Assembly (NCBI GenBank): GCA_003259005.1
Contig: QLII01000001.1
Coordinates: 5,881,001-5,945,000, forward strand
Length of the DNA stretch: 64,000 nucleotides
Reading direction: 5' to 3'
Source: Spirosoma telluris
GTDB lineage: Bacteria; Bacteroidota; Bacteroidia; Cytophagales; Spirosomataceae
How positions within the stretch are numbered: position 1 is the stretch's first letter; each line of letters begins with the position of its first letter. Under the pieces are notes generated by a model. The model ran no database searches, was not told the DNA's origin, and saw only the letters and a program-made list of their open reading frames with translations. Positions 45,254 to 54,914 of this stretch are shown piece after piece. Position numbers and translations under genes: made by a program.

Positions 45254-46318
45254 ATGGAGCCCTGGTATTCACCTCACTGGCTAAGTCCGGCCCTATGGAA
45301 GCAGTTTCATGTGGTCTATCCACTGGCTTTATCGTTAATCCCGGCTGTTCCAGTCTTATTTTTAATTCGGTATTATCTGAATCGAAAGGCGCAGCAACGA
45401 CTCAATATATCGACTGGCCAGCTTTATGCGCAGGCTGGTAGTCCTCGCGTTCAGTTAAGACGGTCATGGCTTAGTTTATTGCGGTATTTGTTGCCAGTTA
45501 GTGTATTCATCGGTATTGGGTTTCTATTGGCGGCTCTGGCCCGCCCGCAAATTGTACGGACGCAACGCGATGAACAATCGGAGGGGATTGATATTATGCT
45601 GGCAATCGATGTATCGGAGTCGATGAGTGAAACGGACTTGCCACCTAATCGACTGGTAGCGGCCCGGAAGGTGGCTCAGTTATTTGTGAATAGTCGAAAA
45701 AATGATCGAATTGGTTTAGTGGTTTTTGCGGGCGAAGCCTTCTCCCTCTGCCCGCTGACAACCGACTATGGACTGCTGAAACAATATCTCAATGACCTGA
45801 ACAGTCAAATGATTCGCACGTCTGGCACGGCCATTGGCGATGCCCTGGCTCGCTGTATCAATCGCATGCGAGACCGGATACCGTCGTCAACAGACACGGC
45901 GCATATTGAAAATCAGGAGCGGACTAAGGTGATTATTTTACTGAGCGATGGCGATAATACAGCTGGTAATCTTGACCCGATTACGGCTGCCCGACTGGCC
46001 AGGGCATTTGGTATTCGGATTTATACGATTGCCGTTGGGCGCCCGGTGGCCTCTTCAGTGCAGGCGGTTACAGTAGATGAAGGTATTCTGAAAACAATTG
46101 CTACGACAGGCAATGGGAGTTTTTTTAGGGCTACCGATACCCGACGGCTGCAATCTATATTTGCGGAGATTAATCGCCTGGAGAAATCACCAATTCGGGT
46201 GCGGATTTACGAAGATATACAGGATTTTTATCGCGTTTATCTTTATTGGGGCATTGCTTTTCTCCTTCTTGCCTTACTCTTAAAGAACACAATTTTTGGT
46301 AATGTCCTGGAGGATTGA
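45254..46318 (+). CDS. batA: BatA-type VWA domain membrane protein
   Basis: A 354-residue protein with two N-terminal membrane segments (LALSLIPAVPVLFLIRYYL and PVSVFIGIGFLLAALA), a vWA domain with intact MIDAS (AIDVSESMSE, TSGTAIGDAL, ILLSDGDNTAG) and a C-terminal membrane segment (LYWGIAFLLLALLL). This is the BatA layout of the aerotolerance operon. BatB and later genes are absent; rnhB follows after a palindrome. Confidence 0.9.
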   Translation: MEPWYSPHWLSPALWKQFHVVYPLALSLIPAVPVLFLIRYYLNRKAQQRLNISTGQLYAQAGSPRVQLRRSWLSLLRYLLPVSVFIGIGFLLAALARPQIVRTQRDEQSEGIDIMLAIDVSESMSETDLPPNRLVAARKVAQLFVNSRKNDRIGLVVFAGEAFSLCPLTTDYGLLKQYLNDLNSQMIRTSGTAIGDALARCINRMRDRIPSSTDTAHIENQERTKVIILLSDGDNTAGNLDPITAARLARAFGIRIYTIAVGRPVASSVQAVTVDEGILKTIATTGNGSFFRATDTRRLQSIFAEINRLEKSPIRVRIYEDIQDFYRVYLYWGIAFLLLALLLKNTIFGNVLED

Positions 46319-46327
46319 CAGTGTTAG

Positions 46328-46406
46328 GGTTTATGGTATTCGGTTTAGCGTGGGCTGACAAAAGCAATAATAAGGCGTCAGCGCGCTCTAAATCGAATAC
46401 CATAAA
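46328..46406. repeat. Inverted repeat, ggtttatggtattcg (20 of 21 paired)
   Basis: 46328-46348 is complementary to 46386-46406 with one mismatch. It fills most of the gap between BatA and rnhB and may terminate the Bat operon. Confidence 0.75.
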
Positions 46407-46427
46407 CCGTGAACCAAAAACATACAC

Positions 46428-47003
46428 ATGCTACATTCCTATTACAACGCCGAAGTCATCGAAGCGGGATTGGATGAAGTGGGGCGGGGTTGCCTGGCTG
46501 GGCCGGTTGTTGCAGCTGCAGTTATTCTGCCCAAAAACTACACACACCCAATTCTAAACGATTCGAAGCAGCTATCCCATCGGCAGCGGGAAACGCTGAA
46601 AAAAGATATTGAACAGGATGCGCTGGCCTGGGCTGTGGCTGAGGTTTCGCATACCGATATTGATCAAATCAATATTCTGAAAGCCAGTTTTCTGGCCATG
46701 CACCGGGCCATCGATGCGTTGACGATCAGGCCGGAACATCTGTTGGTGGACGGGAACCGGTTTGTGCCCTACCCGATGATTCCGCATACCTGTATTATCA
46801 AAGGTGATGCCCATTATTTATCTATTGCGGCAGCGTCGATACTGGCAAAAACCTATCGGGATGACCTGATGACTCAACTTGGACAGGAGTTCCCGGCCTA
46901 TGGCTGGGCCCAGAATGTGGGCTATCCGACCCTTATTCACCGGGAGGCCATCCGGCAATTCGGCCCCACAAAGTATCACCGGATGAGTTTTCGACTGTTG
47001 TGA
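46428..47003 (+). CDS. rnhB: Ribonuclease HII
   Basis: The 191-residue enzyme shows [20 protein letters not shown] with the catalytic Asp-Glu pair, [11 protein letters not shown] with the third Asp and [20 protein letters not shown] with the fourth, then [20 protein letters not shown]. It removes RNA primers and single ribonucleotides from DNA in the cytosol. Length and motifs are complete. Confidence 0.95.
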   Translation: MLHSYYNAEVIEAGLDEVGRGCLAGPVVAAAVILPKNYTHPILNDSKQLSHRQRETLKKDIEQDALAWAVAEVSHTDIDQINILKASFLAMHRAIDALTIRPEHLLVDGNRFVPYPMIPHTCIIKGDAHYLSIAAASILAKTYRDDLMTQLGQEFPAYGWAQNVGYPTLIHREAIRQFGPTKYHRMSFRLL

Positions 47004-47033
47004 ATAGGATTAGGATTTTCTCTTCTTTTTTCA

Positions 47034-47108
47034 GTCATCTCAACGTTAGGATAGATCTCAAAGTAGCTTATCTGTCAAGTCCGAGATCTCTCCTAACGTT
47101 GAGATGAC
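47034..47108. repeat. Inverted repeat, GTCATCTCAACGTTAGGA family (25 of 26 paired)
   Basis: 47034-47059 pairs with 47083-47108 with one mismatch. It lies between convergent rnhB and the NTF2-like gene. Same layout as 10759-10838 with different inner bases. Confidence 0.8.
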
Positions 47109-47123
47109 AGAGGCCGTGAACTT

Positions 47124-47645
47124 TTACTTCAGCCAGAAATTGTCTTCCTGAGCTACATCGGCGGAGTATACTTTAGCTTTCACAATCTGACCGTTTTCTA
47201 CGGTATATACGTCAATGTTATCGACATCAAGTATGCCTCCATTAGGCTGTACCGCTTTCCAATGGATCAGGCATGCCACGCTATTGCCATTGGCTGTCAG
47301 AAGGTTGATATCGGTTAATGCCAGACTGTTGTCGGTTGCCTGAAACATGCCACCTACCATTTGAAAGACTTCTGTACTTGACTTCTTCGTTCCCGAAAAT
47401 CGATTGTTTCCCGGCTGACTCCACTCAATGGAAGGATGAATTAGCGAAGCCAATTTGGCTTGATCTCCCTGTTGAACAGCAGTTAAAAAAGTACGAACTA
47501 CCTGCATTGATTGCGTTTCCATCGTGTTTGTGTTAAGTTGTTTATGTAATTGCGGATACAATACTGTAGGCTGATTGTCAATGAGTACCGGTTTTTCTGC
47601 CGATTGGCTCAAGGCCAGCATGAGGGGGATGATGATTGTTTTCAT
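47124..47645 (-). CDS. SnoaL/NTF2-like protein with possible signal peptide
   Basis: I choose ATG 47643-47645 (MKTIIIPLMLALSQSAEKPV), which gives 173 residues; a frame open up to 47801 would add 52 residues that run into a palindrome. The domain reads VVRTFLTAVQQGDQAKLASL, SIEWSQPGNNRFSGTKK and VDVYT-like NIDVYTVENGQIVKAKVYS, matching SnoaL-type NTF2 folds that bind small ligands. Function is unknown. Confidence 0.8.
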   Translation of the reverse strand: MKTIIIPLMLALSQSAEKPVLIDNQPTVLYPQLHKQLNTNTMETQSMQVVRTFLTAVQQGDQAKLASLIHPSIEWSQPGNNRFSGTKKSSTEVFQMVGGMFQATDNSLALTDINLLTANGNSVACLIHWKAVQPNGGILDVDNIDVYTVENGQIVKAKVYSADVAQEDNFWLK

Positions 47646-47747
47646 GGCGTTTTTTTTACAAAAGTACTGGGCATAAGGCGGCTGGATTTTACCCTCAACC
47701 GCCACACAATTACCATTTGGTGCCACTAAAGGAAGATAAGCGTTCTC

Positions 47748-47830
47748 GTATAGCAGACAAGTAGACACAAACAGACATGCCATATCTCCAAGATATGGCA
47801 TGTCTGTTTGTGTCTACTTGTCTGCTATAC
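47748..47830. repeat. 83-bp perfect palindrome (two 40-bp arms, 3-base loop)
   Basis: 47748-47787 and 47791-47830 are exact reverse complements around CCA, beginning gtatagcagacaagtagaca. It lies 3' of the response regulator and 5' of the NTF2-like gene on the minus strand. A perfect arm of this length suggests recent insertion or active maintenance; it could also terminate the two-component operon. Confidence 0.92.
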
Positions 47831-47873
47831 CGGTTGATTATGAGGTGATAAATTAGGCGAAACCCCAATTTGC

Positions 47874-48551
47874 TCAAACAATCAGCTTATAGCCAATGCC
47901 CCGAATATTAATGATTTGTATCTGGGTATCCTCGCGCAAATGCCGCCGAAGCTTGGTAATGAACACATCCAGACTCCGGCCATTGAAAAACGAGTCGTCG
48001 CCCCAAAGCTCCGTCAACACGACACTTCGTTCGAGGACTTGATTGCGTTGTTCGTAAAGGCGTCGGAGCAGTTCGGCCTCCCGGTGCGAGAGGAGTACAG
48101 TCTGTCCGCCCAGCATAAGTTTTTGTTTCGATGGGTCAAACTGATAGTGTCCGATGGGCAGCAAAGCAGTGGTTGTTGGTTGAGAGGTAGGTTTTCGGCG
48201 TAGTAAGGCATTAATCCGAACGATCAACTCATCCAGGCTAAAGGGTTTTTTTAGGTAATCGTTGCCGCCTAGTTCAAAGCCCCGCACGACATCGGCGGTT
48301 TGCGAACGAGCGGTCAGGAACATGATGGGTACATCAGGGTCATCCTGACGAATATGCTCGGCCAGGGTGAATCCATCCATCTGGGGCATCATGACGTCGG
48401 CTACGACGATGTCGGGCTGGTGCTGTCGGAACAGAGCCAGCCCCTCGTTGCCTTCGCTGGCGTAGAGTACCGTGAAGCCGCGAACTTCGAGGCTATCACG
48501 CACAATCATCCCCAGGGCCGGTTCATCTTCAATCAGCAAAACAGTCGACAT
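47874..48551 (-). CDS. OmpR/PhoB-type response regulator
   Basis: The 225-residue protein has a receiver domain (TVLLIEDEPALGMIVRDSLE, phospho-Asp in PDIVVADVMMPQMDGF, FLTARSQTADVVRG, YLKKPFSLDELIVRINALLR) and a C-terminal winged helix (LSHREAELLRRLYEQRNQVL, SLDVFITKLRRHLREDTQ). Its ATG is 3 bases after the kinase stop. It probably regulates the divergent GLPGLI/outer-membrane-barrel operon. Confidence 0.95.
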   Translation of the reverse strand: MSTVLLIEDEPALGMIVRDSLEVRGFTVLYASEGNEGLALFRQHQPDIVVADVMMPQMDGFTLAEHIRQDDPDVPIMFLTARSQTADVVRGFELGGNDYLKKPFSLDELIVRINALLRRKPTSQPTTTALLPIGHYQFDPSKQKLMLGGQTVLLSHREAELLRRLYEQRNQVLERSVVLTELWGDDSFFNGRSLDVFITKLRRHLREDTQIQIINIRGIGYKLIV

Positions 48552-48554
48552 AGC

Positions 48555-50067
48555 TCAAAAGTCTAGAATAAATTCACTGCCTTTTCCGGATTCGCTATGC
48601 ACCGTTATACGCCCCCATGTCGTTCGATCACCTGCTTAACGTAGGCCAGGCCCAGACCAAATCCTTTTACGGGATGAAGATCGCCAGTGGGCACCCGGAA
48701 AAAGCGGTCAAAAATGGCGGACTGATATGCTTTCGGAATACCAATACCGTTGTCGGCCACGGTCAGTTTCCAGCCGTTGGGCTGTTGAAGAAACGTCAGA
48801 CTAATAGCAACCTGCTCGTGTGAATAGTTAATCGCGTTATCGATCAGGTTATTCAGTGCATTACTAAAGTGGACTCGATCAACCGAAACAGTAGCTTCTG
48901 GGGGAATATGCAGACCAAACTGGATTGCTTGGGGGCACGGAGCTGGTGATTGGTAATCAGGTCAGTTACCAGATCGACAAGTTTGACAGGCTCAGGGCGT
49001 AGCACTAGATCGCGTTTTTCTTCGATCGCCAGATTCAACACTTTTTCGACCAGATCCGACAGCCGTTGCAGGTTATTTTGCGAAATGGTCAGGTAGGTCT
49101 GGGTTTTCTTCGGGTCGTTCAGCACCCCGAAATTCTGGAGCGCTTCAACAGCCGCGGTTACGGTTGCGATGGGCGTTTTTAGCTCATGCGTCATGTTGTT
49201 GATAAAGTCATTTTTAACTTCCGACAGCTTCTTCTGGCGCAGAATGGTCGCGAGCATAAACAGGAAACAGCTAGTAGTCAGGATCAGTAAAAAGGCCGAA
49301 CTACCGAGCAACCAGCCCATTCGACGAAGCAGGTAAAACGTTGGCGTGCTGAAAGACGCCTGTACAAACAGATTTTTGATGGGATTCAGTGGTTCCGGGC
49401 TTGTGCGCAGCACGTTGTCATTTTTTGCCACCTGAGGTGCCGACAACTTACGAACGAAAAAGACATTATCCTGGGACTGCTGCTGGGTTTGCTGAGATCG
49501 GATGGTGAGCGTGTCAAGCTTAAAATCGGCGTCAATGGAACGTCGACGAAGTTCTTTCCCGTAGGCCAGCGTCAATTTATTTAAATTGACGTTAGACCCA
49601 TCTGCCCAATCCAATAAAACCAGTTTTGAAATTCGGCGGGCGAGCGTATCGGCAGGTAGGGGTGCCAGTTTGGTGGCTGGGCGGACGGTGTTGTAGGTGA
49701 CAATTATTCGCTCAGATTGTCCGCCAGCGGGTGGGCTATCCGAACGTTTATTGAAAAAAACGCGCGTCTCTCCCCTCGACGTTGTGCCTGGCGTATTGAA
49801 ACGGCGCACAATGATCTGCGAATGAGTGCCTGACGTTGCCAGCACATGGGTTCCGGTAGAGTCATTCGAAAACTGCTTGTTCATTAACTGTTTCGCAGCC
49901 GCTACCTGTTGACGTTCCAATATCTGAAACAGGGCCTCCTGAACCGCACGGGCAAATTGCTCTCGGTTGAGCTGGTAGGTCGTCCAGAGCCAATAGCCCT
50001 GAAAGGCATTGATGCCCACAATGCAGGCGGTCATTAACCAGAAAATAGAACGTATGCGCCGGTTCAT
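48555..50067 (-). CDS. Sensor histidine kinase, frameshifted near 48931-48935 and 48612-48616
   Basis: From MNRRIRSIFWLMTACIVGIN (ATG 50065-50067): TM1, a roughly 230-residue periplasmic domain, TM2 (LLGSSAFLLILTTSCFLFML), then HisKA with the phospho-His in NMTHELKTPIATVTAA. Frameshifts in two G/C runs split the ATPase domain; adding one base at each restores IPPEATVSVDRVHFSNALNN, ADNGIGIP, GFGLGLAYV and ITVHSESGKGSEFILDF ending at 48555. The repaired kinase is about 504 residues. It is co-transcribed with the response regulator. Confidence 0.9.
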
Positions 50068-50190
50068 GTACAAATCTACGTTGCCTTGATGGCCTTTGGG
50101 CACCCGTTAACACTGTTTAACACTATATAGCAGTACGTTACAAAGCATCGCCTGACCTTTGAGGAGTCAAATCAAACCAAGCGATTTTGT

Positions 50191-50988
50191 ATGAAAACGC
50201 ATAGTATTTTAGCCCTTCTTCTTTCACTTCTTTTAGCCGCAGCTCGTCCTGTGCTAGCGCAGCCATCCGGACAAATCACGTATGAGGCTGTCCGAAAAGT
50301 AGATCTGTCGGCAATGCGTATCGTCATCAATGGTGAACAAATAAAGCCTGGAGATCCCAATTTTCCAGCTGATATTCCTGACACGCGCACCTTTGGTCAG
50401 AAGGTCATGTTTGCCGATAACTACGCGAAAGAGAGCCGGGATGAGCAAAATGTAGTGGTGCGAATGGTGGGCGGGTCAGGTGGACCGGGCGGTGGTGGTG
50501 CTCCTCCACGAAGTACGAATTTTGGCCGTCCATTTGACGAGAAGTTATTTGTGGATCTGGCCAATCAGAAAACAGTTACCCTGCTTACGGTTGGAAAAGA
50601 TAAAGAGGCCAAAACGTACCGCGCCGAAGCCCCTATTCAACGCGCAACAAACTGGCAACTGACCGACCAGACGAAAAAGATTGCGGGATATACCTGCCGA
50701 AAAGCCACCGTGCCCTTCAAAAAGGAAACCTACACCGTCTGGTTTACCACCGAATTACCCATTACGTACTCGCCCGTTCGCGAACTGACACCCGAATCGG
50801 GCGTAGCGCTGCTGATCGAAAGTAGCCGGGAGCAATTCCGGGCTACAAAAGTGAATCTGTCAGCTGTCGATGCTAAAGATGTACAGCCGCCACAGGCGCA
50901 AACCGTTACTCCTGAGCAGTTAGCTGACCTCCGCCAAAAGGCCATGGCTGATTTCCAGCAGCAAATAATGATGGGCGAACAAAACTGA
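50191..50988 (+). CDS. GLPGLI family secreted protein
   Basis: A signal peptide (MKTHSILALLLSLLLAAARP, VLAQ) precedes the GLPGLI pattern: GQITYEAVRKVDLSAM, KIAGYTCRKATVPFKKETYT, VWFTTELPITYSPV. The classical GLPGLI motif itself is degenerate here. A Gly-rich loop (GGSGGPGGGGAPP) lies in the middle. GLPGLI proteins are common in Bacteroidota next to outer-membrane barrels and have no known activity. It is 36 bases before the barrel gene. Confidence 0.88.
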   Translation: MKTHSILALLLSLLLAAARPVLAQPSGQITYEAVRKVDLSAMRIVINGEQIKPGDPNFPADIPDTRTFGQKVMFADNYAKESRDEQNVVVRMVGGSGGPGGGGAPPRSTNFGRPFDEKLFVDLANQKTVTLLTVGKDKEAKTYRAEAPIQRATNWQLTDQTKKIAGYTCRKATVPFKKETYTVWFTTELPITYSPVRELTPESGVALLIESSREQFRATKVNLSAVDAKDVQPPQAQTVTPEQLADLRQKAMADFQQQIMMGEQN

Positions 50989-51024
50989 TGCTGTCAGAAA
51001 GTCCGTCCATATTCTGAATACAAC

Positions 51025-53759
51025 ATGAAATTCTTCTCTCTTTTTATCCTCCTTCTATTAGCCTGGAACAGCTCCTTGCTTGCCCAAAAAGCGCCTGGCA
51101 AATCCGAAATTGTCGGTTCCGTGGTCGATTCGGTGAGTGGCAAACCGCTACGACTAGCCTCTGTTTCGCTACTCACCGATCGTGATTCAGCTTATGTAGA
51201 TGCCACGATCACGAATGGCGATGGTCAGTTTCGACTACGCAACGTGGGTGCAGGCCGCTTCCGGTTATTAGTAACCTTTTTAGGCTATCAAAATGCCTCT
51301 TCCTTAGTAACGGTTAGTCGGGAAACGCCAGTTGATGTTGGCGTATTGCGAATGACCGAGCAGGCCAATACGCTCAACGAAGTGGTTGTAAAGCAGGAAC
51401 GGGCTCCTGTCGCCGTCAAGGGAGATACGGTGGAATTCAACGCGGGTTCATTTAAAACCCAGCCCAATGCACAGGTAGAAGAACTGCTTCGTAAACTACC
51501 TGGCGTAGAGGTGGCCCGCGATGGCACTATAAAAGCGCAGGGGCAGGCGGTGAGCCGGGTGCTGGTGGATGGAAAACCTTTTTTCGGAAATGACCCTAAA
51601 ATGGCTACCCGAAACCTCCCCGCCGACATTGTCGATAAGGTGCAACTTTACGATCAGTCGTCGGACCAGTCGCAGTTTTCGGGTATCGACGATGGTAACC
51701 GCGAACGGACAATTAATCTCACGATTAAGCGGGACAAGCGGAAAGGTTATTTCGGACAGAATTCGTTAGGGGCCGGTACGGATACGCGCTATCTGGGAAG
51801 ACTGAATGTGAATCGGTTCAACAATGGTCGTCAAATTTCCCTGATTGGCCAGGCTAACAACCTTAATCAACAGAACTTTACGTTGGGTGCTGGTACTGTC
51901 GGACCCGTAGTTGTTGGTGGGCCGGGAGGAATTGAATCGACTGCGAACCAGTCTCCTACAAACATCATTGAGGTGAAAGCGGGCGGGCTTAATTATCGGA
52001 ATAAGATCGGCAAGCGGGCTGAACTGTCGTCGAGTTATTTCCTGAATCAGGCCATCACCACCACTGACCAGCAAAGTCGACGGGAAAATGTACTTCCTGA
52101 CCGATCGTTTCTGACCGATCAGGCTAACTATTCGCAGAACCGACAGACGATGAATCGCTTCAACGCCCGGCTCGACTGGCAACTTGATTCGCTCACGAGT
52201 CTGCGTTTAACCCCGAACATTTCCTGGCAAACTACGGGCTACGACAGCCGAGTCACTAGCAGATCCTATCTCCCGGCCGGGCAATCCCTCAACGATGGCG
52301 ATACTCGCTACCGCTCAACCAGCGATGGGTTGAATGGCTACAACAACCTATTGCTGATGCGGAAATTTCGCCGGGAAGGGCGGACGCTGTCACTGAATCT
52401 GAATACAATCCTGACGAATGGACTGACCAATGCGCTCAACCAGTCGACCAATCTGTTTTACGATTCAACTGGTACGAATCCGTTAAGCACTACCCGACTC
52501 AATCAACGAAATCGACAGGATAGTTATTCGCTCCAGAATACACTGACGCTATCGTTTACGGAACAGTTGTCGCTTACTCAAAAGCTGGAACTTCGGTACG
52601 CCTACGCAACGAACAGCAACCGCGCCGAGCGGGATGTGGTCGATGCGACCGAAGCAACCGGTTTGTATGACCGCCCGAATCCAGTACTCAGTAATCATTT
52701 CGGTAGCTTGTTCGCGACGCACCGTGTGGGTACGACCCTTCAAACCCGTCGATTGCGGTATAGCTATGCCCTGGGTTTCGATCTGCAACAGGCCGATCTG
52801 CGGGTCAATAATCGGTCTGTTGATACTAGTATGAGCCGCCGTTACCTGAACATATTTCCCAATGCCCTCTTCAGTTATACGTTTTCGAGAAACCGCAGCC
52901 TTCGGTTGCAGTACCGAACCCGGCTAAGCCCACCCTCGATAACGCAGTTGCAGCCCGTTGTGGACAATACGAATCCGCTGACTATTCGCCTTGGCAACCC
53001 CGCACTTCGGCCTGAGTATTACAATACGATTACGCTCACTTACAACAGTTCCAGCGGAGCTGGGGGCAAAAGCCTGTTCCTGTTTGCCAGCCTGAACCAG
53101 AGCGATAACCGCATTAGTACGACAACAACCGTTAACAACGCTGGCGCACAGAGAATACAACCCATTAATGCCGGTGGGTACGTATCGGTCAATGGATCGC
53201 TATCGATCAGTCGAACGCTTCAACCAACCAAGTTGGGCCTTAGCGTAAGCACGAATGCCAGCTTCAGTCGATCCATCAGCCTGATCAACGACCAGACGAA
53301 CGAAGCCCGAAACGTCATTCTGGGGCAGGTGGTACGCTTGCAGTCAGCGTATAATGGCAAACTGGATTATGGTATTAGCGGCACAGTTAGTTATCAGACG
53401 GCTACTTACTCGCTCTTAGCGAAACAGAATACAGCTTACTGGTCGCAATACGCGACGGCCGATGTACACTGGCAACTCCCATTCAACTTTGTACTCACCA
53501 GCGACCTGACCTATACGGCTACAACGGGCCGGACAGCCGGATACAATCAGCAGTTTACTCTCTGGAACGCAGCCGTGGCCTGGCAGTTTTTGAAAGCAAA
53601 ACAGGGGAATTCCGTATGCAGGCGTTCGATTTGCTGAATCAAAACCGGAGCGTGATTCGAAACACAGGCGATTCATACGTAGAAGACGTGCAGAGCCGGG
53701 TCTTGACGCGCTACTTTCTGGTTAGTTTCGTTTATAACCTTCGGAAATTTGGGGTGTGA
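51025..53759 (+). CDS. Outer membrane beta-barrel protein with carboxypeptidase-like N-domain, frameshifted near 53604-53607
   Basis: Signal peptide (SLFILLLLAWNSSLLAQ), then a CarboxypepD_reg domain (GSVVDSVSGKPLRLASVSLL), a plug-like region (VVVKQERAPVAVKGDTVEFN, KLPGVEVARDGTIKAQGQAV) and a long barrel. The last part is in another frame after the GGGG run at 53604-53607; one added G gives KQGEFRMQAFDLLNQNRSVI ending VYNLRKFGV at 53759, about 911 residues. This is the outer-membrane-barrel family often paired with GLPGLI proteins. The cargo is unknown. Confidence 0.9.
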
Positions 53760-53837
53760 TTTTGTCTTCAGCTGCCAACGTATTACCATTTCACGACATA
53801 GGAAATATAGGATGTGATAGTTTTGTAACTTTACTTT

Positions 53838-54860
53838 ATGCAGGATTATCAAAAACGACTGGCGCTGAATTTACTGGCTTACGCTGTCCAGAGGAATGTC
53901 GATCTGGCGCAGTTATGCAGGCTTTCGGGCGTTGAGTTGACGGAGCTAAAAAGTGAATCAAGCCCGGGTCTGACAACGCAACAGATCAATGCGTTATGGG
54001 CAAATGCGACTGAATTAAGCAGCGATCCATTGTTTGGTCTTCATTTTGGCGAATCATTGCAGGTAGCTGCACTGGGTGTTGTGGGCGAACTCATCCGACA
54101 TAGCCGCACGATTGGCGAGGCTATTACCCATGCTGCGGCCTTTGCTCATTTGATTACAGATGTACTGACGATGGAGGTGAATCGAACGGGCCAATCGTTC
54201 AAGATCCAGTTCGTTCCTTCGATGGCCAGTCAGGAAGGATCATCGCTGGTATTTCGGCAACTAATGGACTTTTTCATGGCGTTTACCCTGCACGAAGTGG
54301 ATGGGCTTATCCTGCAAAAAATACAGCCTACGGCGGTTATGCTTCCTGTTGAGCAGGTAAATTTGCCCGAATACGAACGGGTATTGCGGTGTTCAACCAT
54401 TCAGAATGCTACCGATTACCTACTGGAATTTGACAGTCGATACTGGGATGAGCCTATTCTGACCGCCGATTATGACTTGCAGGCCGTGTTATTAAGGAAG
54501 GTGAGCGTTTTGGATGAGGCTTACAGTAACGCTAAACCGTTAAGCGAACGGATTACTAATTTTCTACTGGCCAATGCCTATCTGGGCGTTCCTACCCTAG
54601 ATACTATTGCGGCTAATCTGAATGTGAGTAGTCGTAGTTTACAACGGAAGTTGCAGGAGGAAGGCGTAACCTATCAGCAGTTGACGGATTCCATTCGGAA
54701 ATCATTAGCGTTGCATTACCTGCAAGCTGGCCAATATCCAGTCAAAGAAGTGTCCTATATTCTTGGCTATAATGAGCTAAGTGCGTTCAATCGAGCCTTC
54801 CGGCGCTGGACGGGTACTACGCCAGTGAGTTATCAGAAAGGATACTATTTAACCAGATAA
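53838..54860 (+). CDS. AraC family regulator with arabinose-binding-like N-domain
   Basis: The 340-residue protein has an N-terminal Arabinose_bd-type domain (DPLFGLHFGESLQVAALGVV, GELIRHSRTIGEAITHAAAF) as in OruR/ArgR-like regulators, and a C-terminal double HTH (LDTIAANLNVSSRSLQRKLQ, VKEVSYILGYNELSAFNRAF, RRWTGTTPVSY). It is convergent with the beta-oxidation genes, across a strong hairpin. A TAGTTTTG box at 53818-53825 lies only 12 bases before its ATG, so it may not be its promoter. Confidence 0.92.
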   Translation: MQDYQKRLALNLLAYAVQRNVDLAQLCRLSGVELTELKSESSPGLTTQQINALWANATELSSDPLFGLHFGESLQVAALGVVGELIRHSRTIGEAITHAAAFAHLITDVLTMEVNRTGQSFKIQFVPSMASQEGSSLVFRQLMDFFMAFTLHEVDGLILQKIQPTAVMLPVEQVNLPEYERVLRCSTIQNATDYLLEFDSRYWDEPILTADYDLQAVLLRKVSVLDEAYSNAKPLSERITNFLLANAYLGVPTLDTIAANLNVSSRSLQRKLQEEGVTYQQLTDSIRKSLALHYLQAGQYPVKEVSYILGYNELSAFNRAFRRWTGTTPVSYQKGYYLTR

Positions 54861-54867
54861 AGTGCTC

Positions 54868-54900
54868 TTCAAATCATAAAGTATTACTTTATGATTTGAA
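54868..54900. terminator. 33-bp perfect palindrome between convergent genes
   Basis: TTCAAATCATAAAGTA and TACTTTATGATTTGAA are exact complements around a single T. The position between convergent stops supports a bidirectional terminator. Confidence 0.8.
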
Positions 54901-54914
54901 TAACTACTATTGAT

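Noticed and set aside
46315-46557. Plus-strand frame of 80 codons before rnhB
   Set aside because: It overlaps a palindrome and the start of rnhB in a different frame; no domain or signal is seen.
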